A DNA stretch of 25,643 nt, taken from contig CAZCZJ010000028.1 in NCBI GenBank assembly GCA_964503235.1, positions 1 through 25,643 of the forward strand. The letters run 5' to 3'. Both the position numbers and the translations under genes were made by a program. The notes under the pieces are model-generated. The model did not search any database. It saw nothing but the letters and a program-made list of their open reading frames with translations, and was not told the DNA's origin. Positions 8,303 through 15,308 of the stretch are shown piece by piece. The stretch comes from W425 sp964503235 (lineage in GTDB: Bacteria > Chloroflexota > Dehalococcoidia > Dehalococcoidales > RBG-16-60-22). Within the stretch, counting starts at the first letter, position 1, and the number at the start of each line of letters is the position of its first letter.

Positions 8303-8330
8303 CGATAAAAAATCTACGGGAGTATTCGTT

Positions 8331-9086
8331 GTGACACTGATATCTCACCATCGCACTCTCAACCGTGAGAAAACGCTGGGCTTCCTCGGTAAGCTGGCGG
8401 AGTATTCCAGCGCGAGTAGTTATTCGCTCTACCTGCCGCTCCACCCGGACCATAGCGAAGTGAAAAAATCGCTTGAAGAGATATCCGTACCGGCGGAGAT
8501 GATACCGCAGCTGGCGGAGGTTATCGATAAATCCCATGCGGGAGGCGTAGTGTTCTGGAGCGGTGAAGGCAAATACCTGGTCATATCTCCGTTCCCGATT
8601 GCCGAAAAATCACTGGTTCGAGGATTCTCCACCGAGATACTGTCCTCGCTTCTGGAAAAGGACTACCTGATTGGTATCGTGCTGGTACGCCTGGGAGCGT
8701 ATGCGGTCGGCGTGTGCCGCGGTGAGACAATTATCAGCAGCAAGATCGGTACCGGCAACATCCACGGACGTCATAAGAAAGGCGGTTCATCAGCCCACCG
8801 CTTCGAACGGCACCGCGATAAGCAGATAGAGTACTTCTTTACCCGTGTCTGCCAGCGTGCCCGTGAGCACCTGGAACCTCATGTAAAATCGCTGGAATAC
8901 CTGGTTTATGGTGGCGCACGTACGACAATCAGGGACCTTAATAAACAGTGTTCTTTTCTGGAAAGACTGGACACCCCAACGCTGCCGCCATTGCTGGATA
9001 TTCCCGAGCCGCGCCAGGTAGTCCTGAAAATTGCTCTGGACCGCATCTGGTCGAGTACGGTATACGAATGGCGTGAAGAAGACTGA
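8331..9086 (+). CDS. Vms1/VLRF1-like eRF1-fold protein (putative peptidyl-tRNA hydrolase or release factor)
   Basis: 251 residues from GTG at 8331, chosen because CGGGAG lies 8 nt upstream; the frame continues upstream only inside mutS2. The N-terminal part contains SSYSLYLPLHPD. The middle has VVFWSGEGKYLVISPFPI and LIGIVLVRLGAYAVGVCRGE, the strand pattern of the VLRF1 fold. Next is a basic loop, GRHKKGGSSAHRF (GGSS at 151-154), at the place of the GGQ-like catalytic loop, then ERHRDKQ and a helical RNase-H-like tail with LVYGGARTTIRDL. The family cleaves or releases nascent chains stuck on 60S/50S-tRNA complexes. The loop here has Ser where Gln is expected, so catalysis is uncertain. It lies 28 bp after mutS2 on the same strand and ends 2 bp before a convergent sirtuin gene. 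Confidence 0.75.
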   Translation: MTLISHHRTLNREKTLGFLGKLAEYSSASSYSLYLPLHPDHSEVKKSLEEISVPAEMIPQLAEVIDKSHAGGVVFWSGEGKYLVISPFPIAEKSLVRGFSTEILSSLLEKDYLIGIVLVRLGAYAVGVCRGETIISSKIGTGNIHGRHKKGGSSAHRFERHRDKQIEYFFTRVCQRAREHLEPHVKSLEYLVYGGARTTIRDLNKQCSFLERLDTPTLPPLLDIPEPRQVVLKIALDRIWSSTVYEWREED

Positions 9087-9088
9087 GA

Positions 9089-9787
9089 TTATCCGGACAT
9101 CATGGTTTTTAGCTGTTCGATTGCCGGTGGCAGTACTTCGCCGATAGCCTCGGTAAAGCGCAGGTGAGTTTCCTTATCATAAGGCGTTTCGCCCTGGTTG
9201 ATAATTACCAGCTTCGCCCCTACCTGCAACGCTACGCGGGGCATATCGGCGGCGGGGTAAACCACCAGGCTGGAGCCGACAACGAGAAAAATGTCGCACA
9301 TCTTCGAATGCTCGTAGGACTCGCGGAGGTCTTTCTCGGGCAAAGACATTCCGAAATTGACCACGGTGGAGACGACTTTGCCACCACAGAGCGGGCATTC
9401 GCTTTCGCCCTCGATGCGGTCCATCTTAAACTCACACCGCTCACAGCGTACCTTGGTCATATTCCCGTGGAGCTCCGCCAGCAGTTCCGGTTTTATTCCC
9501 GATTTCAAATGCAGATTGTCTACGTTCTGCGAGATAAGGAATTCCATTTTACCCAGATTTTGAAGCTCGGTGATAGCATTATGGCCGCTGTTGGGTTCAA
9601 CCCCGGTGAAATCCTGCTTAGGGGTGGAAAGCCCCTTATCCCGCCTGGTCCACAGCCCGTCAGGCCCGCGGAAGTCACGGAGTCCGGACTCGGTGCTGAT
9701 ACCGGCACCGGTAAACGCAACAAGATATTTCGACTTGTATATCCACTGTGCTAACGTGGCGATTCTCTCATCTAGATCGGATGTCAT
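9089..9787 (-). CDS. NAD-dependent protein deacylase, SIR2 family
   Basis: 232 residues. The Rossmann start has GAGIST (27-32), then LRDFRGPDGLW, the QNVD motif (87-90), the catalytic His (H107 in LHGN) and a zinc site from C115, C118, C131 and C134. It ends with VVGSSLVVYPAA and VIINQGETP. The enzyme removes acyl groups from lysine using NAD+. The DFRGPxGxW phrase resembles the SIRT6/7-like branch more than the CobB/SIRT5 branch, and the Tyr/Arg pair of desuccinylases is not evident. The start has GGGAGA 9 nt upstream, overlapping the end of the rubrerythrin gene, whose stop is only 15 bp away, so the two are co-transcribed. It converges on the VLRF1-like gene with a 2-bp gap. Confidence 0.93.
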   Translation of the reverse strand: MTSDLDERIATLAQWIYKSKYLVAFTGAGISTESGLRDFRGPDGLWTRRDKGLSTPKQDFTGVEPNSGHNAITELQNLGKMEFLISQNVDNLHLKSGIKPELLAELHGNMTKVRCERCEFKMDRIEGESECPLCGGKVVSTVVNFGMSLPEKDLRESYEHSKMCDIFLVVGSSLVVYPAADMPRVALQVGAKLVIINQGETPYDKETHLRFTEAIGEVLPPAIEQLKTMMSG

Positions 9788-9802
9788 CTGAGCAACTCTC
9801 CC

Positions 9803-10183
9803 TTACTGGTTTAGCTTTTTGAGCGCCTGCTGGAACATCGTCCGGTGGTGCTTCTCCCGCTCGAAAGCCAGGCGGAAAGACTCGGCCGCTTCCTGTCTGC
9901 CTTCAGCTTCCGCCTCCTTGATGAATTTAGGGTACATGGAAATAATCTGCAGGTTCTCTCCTTCCGCGGCTTCTTTCAGGTTCTCCTTGGTTATTTTGAT
10001 AACACCCATGGTCTTTAGATGGTTCAAGGCGTGTACCACTTCGGCGCCAGCCGCCTCGCGGAATAACTGGGCTATCTCCACATATCCCTCTTCGATAGCT
10101 TTATGAGCATAAGCAAGATATTCAATATTGGTCTGACTTTCATCTGCAAATGCTATTTTCAGGTTCTCATCTGTCTTGGTCAT
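9803..10183 (-). CDS. Rubrerythrin-like di-iron ferritin-fold protein without rubredoxin domain
   Basis: 126 residues forming a four-helix bundle. Candidate di-iron ligands follow the rubrerythrin pattern: E15 (FADESQTN), E48 and H51 (GAEVVHA), E76 (GEN), E110 and H113 (FEREKHH), plus the conserved MYPKF turn. The C-terminal rubredoxin FeS4 domain of classical rubrerythrins is absent, so electrons would come from a separate donor. Such proteins reduce peroxide in anaerobes. The start has a strong AGGAGGT (10189-10195) 5 nt before ATG. It is downstream of feoB and directly upstream of the sirtuin gene, linking iron uptake and peroxide defence. Confidence 0.92.
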   Translation of the reverse strand: MTKTDENLKIAFADESQTNIEYLAYAHKAIEEGYVEIAQLFREAAGAEVVHALNHLKTMGVIKITKENLKEAAEGENLQIISMYPKFIKEAEAEGRQEAAESFRLAFEREKHHRTMFQQALKKLNQ

Positions 10184-10214
10184 CAGATACCTCCTGAAAG
10201 TTGGCTCATTATTT

Positions 10215-10220
10215 ATTATA
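10215..10220 (-). promoter_or_regulatory. Possible internal promoter of rubrerythrin-sirtuin
   Basis: Minus-strand TATAAT in a very AT-rich 57-bp gap between the feoB membrane gene and rubrerythrin. The -35 would overlap the feoB stop codon and is poor. The pair may be transcribed both from feo and independently. Confidence 0.35.
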
Positions 10221-10239
10221 TATATACAGTTTAGTTATC

Positions 10240-11553
10240 TCAGACAAACAGGCTGCCGATTTGATAAATCAGGGTCGCGACCAGCCAGCCCAGCACCAGT
10301 GTATAACCAAACGCAAAGAAAGTCCACTTCCATGAACCGGTTTCTTTTCTGATTATACCCAGTGTAGCCACACAGGGTATATAAAGCAGTACCATTGCCA
10401 TAAAGGCGAAAGCAATAAGGGGCGTCCAGCCGAGTTGCGCACTCAGCACCGCTCCGAAACCCGCCGCTCCCTCGGCACCGGCAAAGAGCGTGCCGAAAGT
10501 ACCGACTACCGTCTCTTTAGCCAGAACGCCGAATATCAGGGCCACGGCTGCCTGCCACTGCCCGAATCCTGCCGGAGAGAAAACCGGGGCAATCGCCCGT
10601 CCGATACTCTCCAAAACATCAAAGTAATTTAAAAACCAGATAATTATCACCGCACCGAAAATCAACGTACCCGCCCGGGTAAGGAAGGCTTTACCATGCT
10701 CCCAGGCATGCGCCAGAACTCCTGTAATCGTCGGGAGACGATAGGGAGGCAACTCCATAACAAAGTGTCCGCTTTCACCGGGCAGCAGCTTCTTACGGAA
10801 GAGCCAGGCGAGAAGAATCGCCAGGATAACGCCGATGGCATACATCGCAAAGACAACCAGTCCCTGGTAGGCGGTAAAAAAGGCGGCGGCTAGAAATACA
10901 TAGATGGGAAGCCTGCCACCGCAGGACATCAGGGGCGTAACCAGAATAGTAGCCAGTCTGTCTTTAGGATTCTCGATAGTACGGCTGGACATTATCGCCG
11001 CGACAGTGCACCCGAAGCCCAGCATCAGGGTAACGAAAGAACGCCCGTGCAGGCCGAGTCGGTGCATCAACCGATCCATAACGAAAGCCGCCCGCGCCAG
11101 GTAGCCGGTATCTTCGAGGACGGACATGGCGATATACAGCAAGAAGATAATCGGGATGAAGGAAAGCACCGCGCCGACACCGCCGATAATCCCATCGGAA
11201 AGCAGCGAACTCAGCCATGCCGGTGATATCACCGCCGCCTGTTCCGCCAGCCAGTCCATTCCCTGGGTTATCCAGCCTATTAAAGGTGTGGATGCGGAAA
11301 AAGTGAACTGGAAGACACCGAAAAGGATAAGCAGGAAAAGGGGAATACCCAGCCAGCGATTCAACATCAGGCGGTCGATGCGGTCGGTTATCGTCACCTT
11401 TTCTACCAGCGGCTTTTCGAGGACGTCCTTCATCAACCCGCTGATGAAGCCGTACCTGGCATCGGCAATCATCGTCTCGGCATCATCACCGTGAATTCTC
11501 CGCAGATGCGCCAGGCTTTCATCTCTGGTCTTGATTAATTCGTTATAATCCAC
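10240..11553 (-). CDS. feoB: FeoB membrane domain (ferrous iron permease subunit)
   Basis: 437 residues. A short helical linker (MDYNELIKTRDES...ADARYGFI) is followed by the polytopic permease with two Gate domains. The first contains GYLARAAFVMDRLMHRLGL and LMLGFGCTVAAIMSSRTI; the second contains FGVLAKETVVGTFGTLFAG. Both are typical of the FeoB transmembrane region. The GTPase domain normally fused to it is encoded by the preceding gene: its TAA stop is 2 bp before this GTG start, in a different frame. The start is inferred from the domain boundary; only a weak AGG is available for ribosome binding, so translational coupling is likely. It imports Fe2+ across the cytoplasmic membrane. A single -1 frame change would fuse the two genes, so an indel is not excluded. 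Confidence 0.92.
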   Translation of the reverse strand: MDYNELIKTRDESLAHLRRIHGDDAETMIADARYGFISGLMKDVLEKPLVEKVTITDRIDRLMLNRWLGIPLFLLILFGVFQFTFSASTPLIGWITQGMDWLAEQAAVISPAWLSSLLSDGIIGGVGAVLSFIPIIFLLYIAMSVLEDTGYLARAAFVMDRLMHRLGLHGRSFVTLMLGFGCTVAAIMSSRTIENPKDRLATILVTPLMSCGGRLPIYVFLAAAFFTAYQGLVVFAMYAIGVILAILLAWLFRKKLLPGESGHFVMELPPYRLPTITGVLAHAWEHGKAFLTRAGTLIFGAVIIIWFLNYFDVLESIGRAIAPVFSPAGFGQWQAAVALIFGVLAKETVVGTFGTLFAGAEGAAGFGAVLSAQLGWTPLIAFAFMAMVLLYIPCVATLGIIRKETGSWKWTFFAFGYTLVLGWLVATLIYQIGSLFV

Positions 11554-11555
11554 CG

Positions 11556-12233
11556 TTACGCCTGCCCGACCTTTTGCTCAATCTCTTTATCCTCTTCCAA
11601 TAATTTCACCGCCAGCCACCGGGGAGAGTAGCTACCGGCCAGAGCACTGCCGGATATTGACTTTTCCAGCTTCTCAATCTCTTCCTCGACATCATGACCA
11701 TAGTGCAGGTTTATACCCTTCACCCGAATGCTGCCCTCGGCGGCATCGATAATGGTCTGCAACAGCTCCTCAGTTCCCTGATTCCGCGCGGCTACCATCG
11801 GTACGACCGGTGCCCCCAGAAGCTCGGAGAGTCCGGCAACATCAATACGATAGTTCCTCGACTCCGCCACATCCATCATATTGAGAGCGATGACCAGACT
11901 GGTCTTCATTTCCAGTAATTGCACGGTCAGATAGAGGTTTCTTTCCAGACTGGAAGCGTCAACAACGTCAACGACGACATCGGGTTTCTCATCGACGATA
12001 TAGTTCCTGGCTATCACCTCATCCAGCGAATAGGCGGTCAGGCTGTAGACACCGGGAAGGTCGACAACCTTGATGTTGCGTTTTTTAAAAGTAAGATTTC
12101 CTTCTTTTTTCTCAACCGTTACTCCCGGCCAGTTACCTACCCGCTGCCTGGTACCGGTCATATTATTGAAAACGGTGGTTTTTCCCGAATTGGGATTGCC
12201 CGCCAGGGCTATAGTCAGTCTCTTCTTTTCCAT
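11556..12233 (-). CDS. FeoB cytosolic GTPase domain as a separate protein
   Basis: 225 residues. G1 GNPNSGKT (12-19), the G2 region GNWPGVTVEKKEG, G3 DLPG (58-61), G4 NMMD (118-121) and a helical guanine-dissociation-inhibitor segment (about 170-220, ending WLAVKLLEEDKEIEQ). This is the complete N-terminal half of FeoB, and it stops just where the membrane half begins. It lies 9 bp after feoA and 2 bp before the membrane gene. GTP hydrolysis drives or gates Fe2+ uptake through the partner protein. No clear ribosome binding site is visible, so it may depend on coupling with feoA. Confidence 0.93.
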   Translation of the reverse strand: MEKKRLTIALAGNPNSGKTTVFNNMTGTRQRVGNWPGVTVEKKEGNLTFKKRNIKVVDLPGVYSLTAYSLDEVIARNYIVDEKPDVVVDVVDASSLERNLYLTVQLLEMKTSLVIALNMMDVAESRNYRIDVAGLSELLGAPVVPMVAARNQGTEELLQTIIDAAEGSIRVKGINLHYGHDVEEEIEKLEKSISGSALAGSYSPRWLAVKLLEEDKEIEQKVGQA

Positions 12234-12242
12234 ACGATACGA

Positions 12243-12698
12243 TTATATGTAGGCAACCAGTATTTTGGCGGCAACGCCGTGTCCCAGAGCCATCCGGGAG
12301 CCACGCACCTCAATAACGACCTGACCGGGCCGGCCGCTGCTGATGACTTTTAATTTAACTCCCGGGGTCAGTCCCATATCGGCCAGTCTTCTCTGTAAAC
12401 CCCATCCGGCTCCGAGGGCTATCACGGTAACCGTTTCACCGGCTTTAGCCCGGCTTAACATTCCCTGAGTTAATTCAACCTGAATATTGGCAGCTTCTTC
12501 TCTCCGCAAGGCAAGGTCATACCCTTTTATCCTGATTTCCACCGGGTCTCCCAACGGAGCCACCCTCTGCATTTCAACTTCAGCGCCGGCCACCACTCCC
12601 ATATCAAGCAGACGCCGTCGTATGCCTTTACCGCCGCCGACTTTTACAATCATCGCTTTTTCGCGGGGTACCAGTTCGCCCAACGATTTCACCATCAT
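12243..12698 (-). CDS. feoA: FeoA, tandem two-domain form
   Basis: 151 residues with two SH3-like FeoA domains: residues about 3-75 (KGIRRRLLDMGVVAGAEVEM, PVEIRIKGYDLALRREEA) and about 78-151 (GWGLQRRLADMGLTPGVKLKV, GQVVIEVRGSRMALG). Single-domain FeoA is about 75-80 residues, so this is a duplication. FeoA is a cytosolic partner needed for FeoB activity. It starts at the first of two adjacent ATG codons, with GAGGGA upstream. First gene of the minus-strand feo operon, divergent from the DtxR-like regulator. Confidence 0.93.
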   Translation of the reverse strand: MMVKSLGELVPREKAMIVKVGGGKGIRRRLLDMGVVAGAEVEMQRVAPLGDPVEIRIKGYDLALRREEAANIQVELTQGMLSRAKAGETVTVIALGAGWGLQRRLADMGLTPGVKLKVISSGRPGQVVIEVRGSRMALGHGVAAKILVAYI

Positions 12699-12719
12699 CT
12701 GTACAATCCCTCAAGATAT

Positions 12720-12749
12720 ATTATAGCAAAGCCCACGATGAAAAGTCAA
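12720..12749 (-). promoter_or_regulatory. Promoter of the feo operon
   Basis: On the minus strand TTGACT (12744-12749), an 18-bp spacer, and TATAAT (12720-12725) preceded by TGC. The -35 lies one base from the palindrome at 12751-12777, so a repressor bound there would block it. Confidence 0.8.
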
Positions 12750-12750
12750 G

Positions 12751-12777
12751 GTATTCCTAATAATATTATTAGAATAC
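12751..12777. promoter_or_regulatory. Palindromic operator between feoA and the DtxR-like regulator
   Basis: A perfect 16-bp palindrome CTAATAATATTATTAG (12757-12772) is flanked by GTATTC and GAATAC, which are themselves inverted (12751-12756 and 12772-12777). Its position between two divergent promoters, directly beside the feo -35, fits an iron-responsive DtxR/IdeR/MntR-family site. Confidence 0.7.
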
Positions 12778-12790
12778 CCTTGATAATATC

Positions 12791-12819
12791 TTGACATATC
12801 CTAATTTTTCTTTTATAAT
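12791..12819 (+). promoter_or_regulatory. Consensus sigma-70-type promoter of the DtxR-like regulator
   Basis: TTGACA (12791-12796), a 17-bp spacer and TATAAT (12814-12819): both hexamers are perfect. The palindrome lies 13 bp upstream of the -35. Confidence 0.88.
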
Positions 12820-12839
12820 TAATAAATGAGGAGCGTATT

Positions 12840-13502
12840 TTGAGCCAGCGTACAACAGAGGAGTATTTAGAGTCTATCGGCACTTTGGAAGAATCGGAAA
12901 ATCCGGTCAGTACCACGTCTATAGCGCAAAGCATGGGAATCTCGCTAGCATCCGTCAGCGAAATGGTACGACGGTTATCCGAAAAGGGACTGGTAGAGTA
13001 TACGCCGTACGGGGGCGCCAGATTAACCGATGAAGGCCAGAAACGCTATATCAGACTCACCCGACGGCATCGCCTCTGGGAGGTATTTCTTCACAAGCAC
13101 CTCAATATCGGCTGGGAAGATGTTTATAGTGACGCCTGCGCCCTAGAACATACCACCTCCGACCTGGTGGAGGAAAAGCTGGCGGATTTTTTAGGCAATC
13201 CCGACGTCTGCCCTCATGGTAATCCCATACCGGGTAAGGATTTTAAGAATATCAAAAGTCCGGGAATAGTTCTATCCAGACTCGAACCCGGGCAGTCTGC
13301 CAGAATGCTGAGCGTCGTCAACGAGTATAATATCGAATTTCTCCGTTACCTTACCAGTCTGGGGATGATACCGGGGACGATATTTAAAGTACTCGAGAAA
13401 TCACCCTATGACGGTACGTTGACTATAGAAATCAACGGAAAGACCAAAGCCACAGGTAAAGAGGCGGCCACGCTGATTATGGTAGAGCTAGTAAACGAAT
13501 AA
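12840..13502 (+). CDS. DtxR/MntR-family metal-dependent transcriptional regulator
   Basis: 220 residues. The TTG start at 12840 is supported by GAGGAG 6 nt upstream; the nearby ATG (12826) stops after five codons. An N-terminal winged helix (TTEEYLESIGTLEE, VSTTSIAQSMGISLASVSEMVRRLSEKGLVEYTPYGGARLT) is followed by the metal-binding/dimerisation domain with candidate ligands in RRHRLWEVFL, CALEHTTSDLVEEKL and the CPHGNPIP motif. A C-terminal FeoA-like SH3 domain (about 148-220) makes it the long DtxR/IdeR form rather than the short MntR form. Divergent from feoA over a palindrome, it most likely represses feo when Fe2+ is plentiful and may also control itself. Mn2+ as the co-effector is not excluded. 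Confidence 0.93.
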   Translation: MSQRTTEEYLESIGTLEESENPVSTTSIAQSMGISLASVSEMVRRLSEKGLVEYTPYGGARLTDEGQKRYIRLTRRHRLWEVFLHKHLNIGWEDVYSDACALEHTTSDLVEEKLADFLGNPDVCPHGNPIPGKDFKNIKSPGIVLSRLEPGQSARMLSVVNEYNIEFLRYLTSLGMIPGTIFKVLEKSPYDGTLTIEINGKTKATGKEAATLIMVELVNE

Positions 13503-13530
13503 TAATCACCCTATATATAGAGGATTCTAA

Positions 13531-14289
13531 CTACCATATACCCGGCAACAGAGCCTTCCTTCCCGCGGGATAATCAGGAAAGTTTTTCCGATACCAAGCA
13601 TGGTGCGCTCTCGCCCGGGGTACGAGGTTGGCGATGGCCCACACGGCAAAAGCCAGACCCGGCAGGGACCAGGTTGCCAGCGCCCACCCCAGCCAGATAA
13701 CCACCTCGCCGAGATAATTCGGGCAGGACACCCAGCGGTAGAAACCGCGGAACGCTACCTTGTATCCCGACTCACCCGGCTCACGCAGACTCCTTAAAAT
13801 ACTGTCCGCCTGACGGTTGATGGCATATCCGGCTATAAACAATATCACCCCGATGATGAATCTGGGGTCGGTCAGCCATTCGTTGGCATAGCCCCCGGAA
13901 AACACGGAGATATAGCGGCCGTTGAGATAGCCGTTCATTACGTTGAAAAGCAAGCCGAAACTTACCACTGCCAGCGGCATACGCCGTTCTCTGCCGCGCA
14001 AACTGAAGGGATAAATAAAGGCACGGTGAAGGTAATGCGCTTCCCAAATAACGAGAAATACCACCGTGGCAGCAGAAAGGCTGCCGCCCCGAAAGAAGCA
14101 TAAGCCGAAAACCACGGGAGACGCGGCTTCCATCAGCACCCAGCCCAGTTTATTCCCGACTGTATAGCCCCACCCGCCGCGTATATGACGACCGTAAGGG
14201 GCTACGACGAAGAACAGCAGAATAAAGACAACCGCCGCCAGGACGAACCAGCCTATCAGCAGGCCGTCGAAAATGACCGACTCGCTCAT
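13531..14289 (-). CDS. Membrane protein of the 3-oxo-5-alpha-steroid 4-dehydrogenase (SRD5A) superfamily
   Basis: 252 residues with about six hydrophobic helices. The C-terminal half carries the family signature: GYAINRQADSILRSLREPGE, GYKVAFRGFYRWVSCPNYLGEVVIWLGWA (in two parts), and RARAHHAWYRKNFPDYPAGRKALLPGIW. The NYLGE and HHAWY segments match the NADPH- and substrate-facing conserved residues of steroid 5-alpha-reductases and of related isoprenylcysteine methyltransferase-like and DUF1295 proteins. It probably reduces a C=C bond of a hydrophobic enone in the membrane. Its ATG overlaps the stop of the SDR gene (ATGA, 4 bp), showing tight coupling. The substrate is unknown; sterol, terpenoid or lipid are all possible. 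Confidence 0.85.
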   Translation of the reverse strand: MSESVIFDGLLIGWFVLAAVVFILLFFVVAPYGRHIRGGWGYTVGNKLGWVLMEAASPVVFGLCFFRGGSLSAATVVFLVIWEAHYLHRAFIYPFSLRGRERRMPLAVVSFGLLFNVMNGYLNGRYISVFSGGYANEWLTDPRFIIGVILFIAGYAINRQADSILRSLREPGESGYKVAFRGFYRWVSCPNYLGEVVIWLGWALATWSLPGLAFAVWAIANLVPRARAHHAWYRKNFPDYPAGRKALLPGIW

Positions 14290-15299
14290 GCGGACTTCCC
14301 GCTTTCCTTGGTTGCGGAACCGGTAAGCTGACCGGTGTCTCTAAACCACTGTAAAGCATCCGTGATGGTTTCTCGTAAAGGACGGGGCTGATAGCCAAGT
14401 TCCCGGGAGGCTTTTTCGTGACTCATGTTCCGGTTACTGTTCAAAGCCTTGAGCGAGAAGCTGGTGTAAAGCGGGTTCTTCCCCGTTAATTTGCTTACTG
14501 CCGCCACCACGGGAACGCCCAGGCGGGCCAGCCATAGCGGAACGGTGAGACGCGGCGGCGGCGTACCGGTGATTTCTGAGATGATATCCGTAATGCCGCT
14601 TATGGATAGCCAGTGTCCGGAGAGGATATATCGCTCCCCGGAAGTCGCTTTCTTCTCGGCGGTGATAGCACCCTGAACGACGTCACGCACGTCCACCCAG
14701 TCATATCCCCCCGTCACCAGGGCCGGCAGCTTATGCTGCGCCATATCCAGCAATGCCCTGCCTAAATAGGAAGGCTCGTAATCATGAGGACCGATTATCG
14801 CCGTGGGATTTAAAATAACGGCGTCCAGCCCCTTCTCTATCCCGCGCCGGACCTCATTTTCGCCGAGGGCTTTGGAGCGGTTATATGGTGGGAAATCCGG
14901 TGAGTCAGTTAACGGACGCGATTCATCGACCGGTGCCGAAAGCGGCTTCTCCTGCAGAGCGTGGATGGAACTGAAATGAACGAGACGTTTGACACCGGCC
15001 CGAAGGCAGGCTTCGACCACGTTTCTCGTGCCGATAACGTTTATCGATTCCAGCTGTGGCCAGCCTCTCATCGACAGCGAAATGCAGGCAGCCAGGTGAT
15101 AGACAATCTCAGCGTCACGGAATGCCCGATATAACGATTCAGGGTCACGAATATCACCCTTAACCAGTTCGGTATCGAGTCCATCAATCCCCCGGTTATG
15201 CACATGCACCAGGGAACGTACCGGGCGACCGCTATCGATTAAGGTGCGTACCAGGTTGGTTCCAATGTGCCCGCACGCGCCGGTAACTACAACTGTCAT
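14286..15299 (-). CDS. Extended SDR, 3-beta-hydroxysteroid dehydrogenase / NAD-dependent epimerase type
   Basis: 337 residues. The NAD(P)-binding TGACGHIG (6-13), the acidic motif KGDIRD, YHLAA, and the catalytic triad S110/S111 with Y139 and K143 in PPYNRSK are all present. NPTAIIGPHDYEPS then follows, as in 3-beta-HSD/dihydroflavonol-reductase-like enzymes. The C-terminal region is variable and binds the substrate. It probably oxidises or reduces a secondary alcohol. Coupled by a 4-bp overlap with a 5-alpha-reductase-fold gene, it may supply or consume the enone. The start follows an extended -10 by only 9 bp, with GGTGG as the only possible ribosome binding site. Sugar-nucleotide epimerase is the alternative, but the neighbour makes a lipid substrate more likely. 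Confidence 0.88.
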   Translation of the reverse strand: MTVVVTGACGHIGTNLVRTLIDSGRPVRSLVHVHNRGIDGLDTELVKGDIRDPESLYRAFRDAEIVYHLAACISLSMRGWPQLESINVIGTRNVVEACLRAGVKRLVHFSSIHALQEKPLSAPVDESRPLTDSPDFPPYNRSKALGENEVRRGIEKGLDAVILNPTAIIGPHDYEPSYLGRALLDMAQHKLPALVTGGYDWVDVRDVVQGAITAEKKATSGERYILSGHWLSISGITDIISEITGTPPPRLTVPLWLARLGVPVVAAVSKLTGKNPLYTSFSLKALNSNRNMSHEKASRELGYQPRPLRETITDALQWFRDTGQLTGSATKESGKSA

Positions 15300-15308
15300 G
15301 TTCCACCA

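Noticed and set aside
9164..9754. 196-codon open frame on the plus strand
   Set aside because: Antisense to the sirtuin gene; no domain and no ribosome binding site.
11556..11600. Programmed -1 frameshift joining the two FeoB halves
   Set aside because: The only run is CAAAAGG, which is not a canonical slippery heptamer, and a GTG start with a complete downstream protein exists 2 bp after the stop. Kept only as an alternative in the split-FeoB finding.
13505..13528. Short palindrome CCTATATATAG(A)GG between the DtxR-like gene and the convergent reductase gene
   Set aside because: Weak AT-rich stem without a following T-run; not enough to call a terminator.
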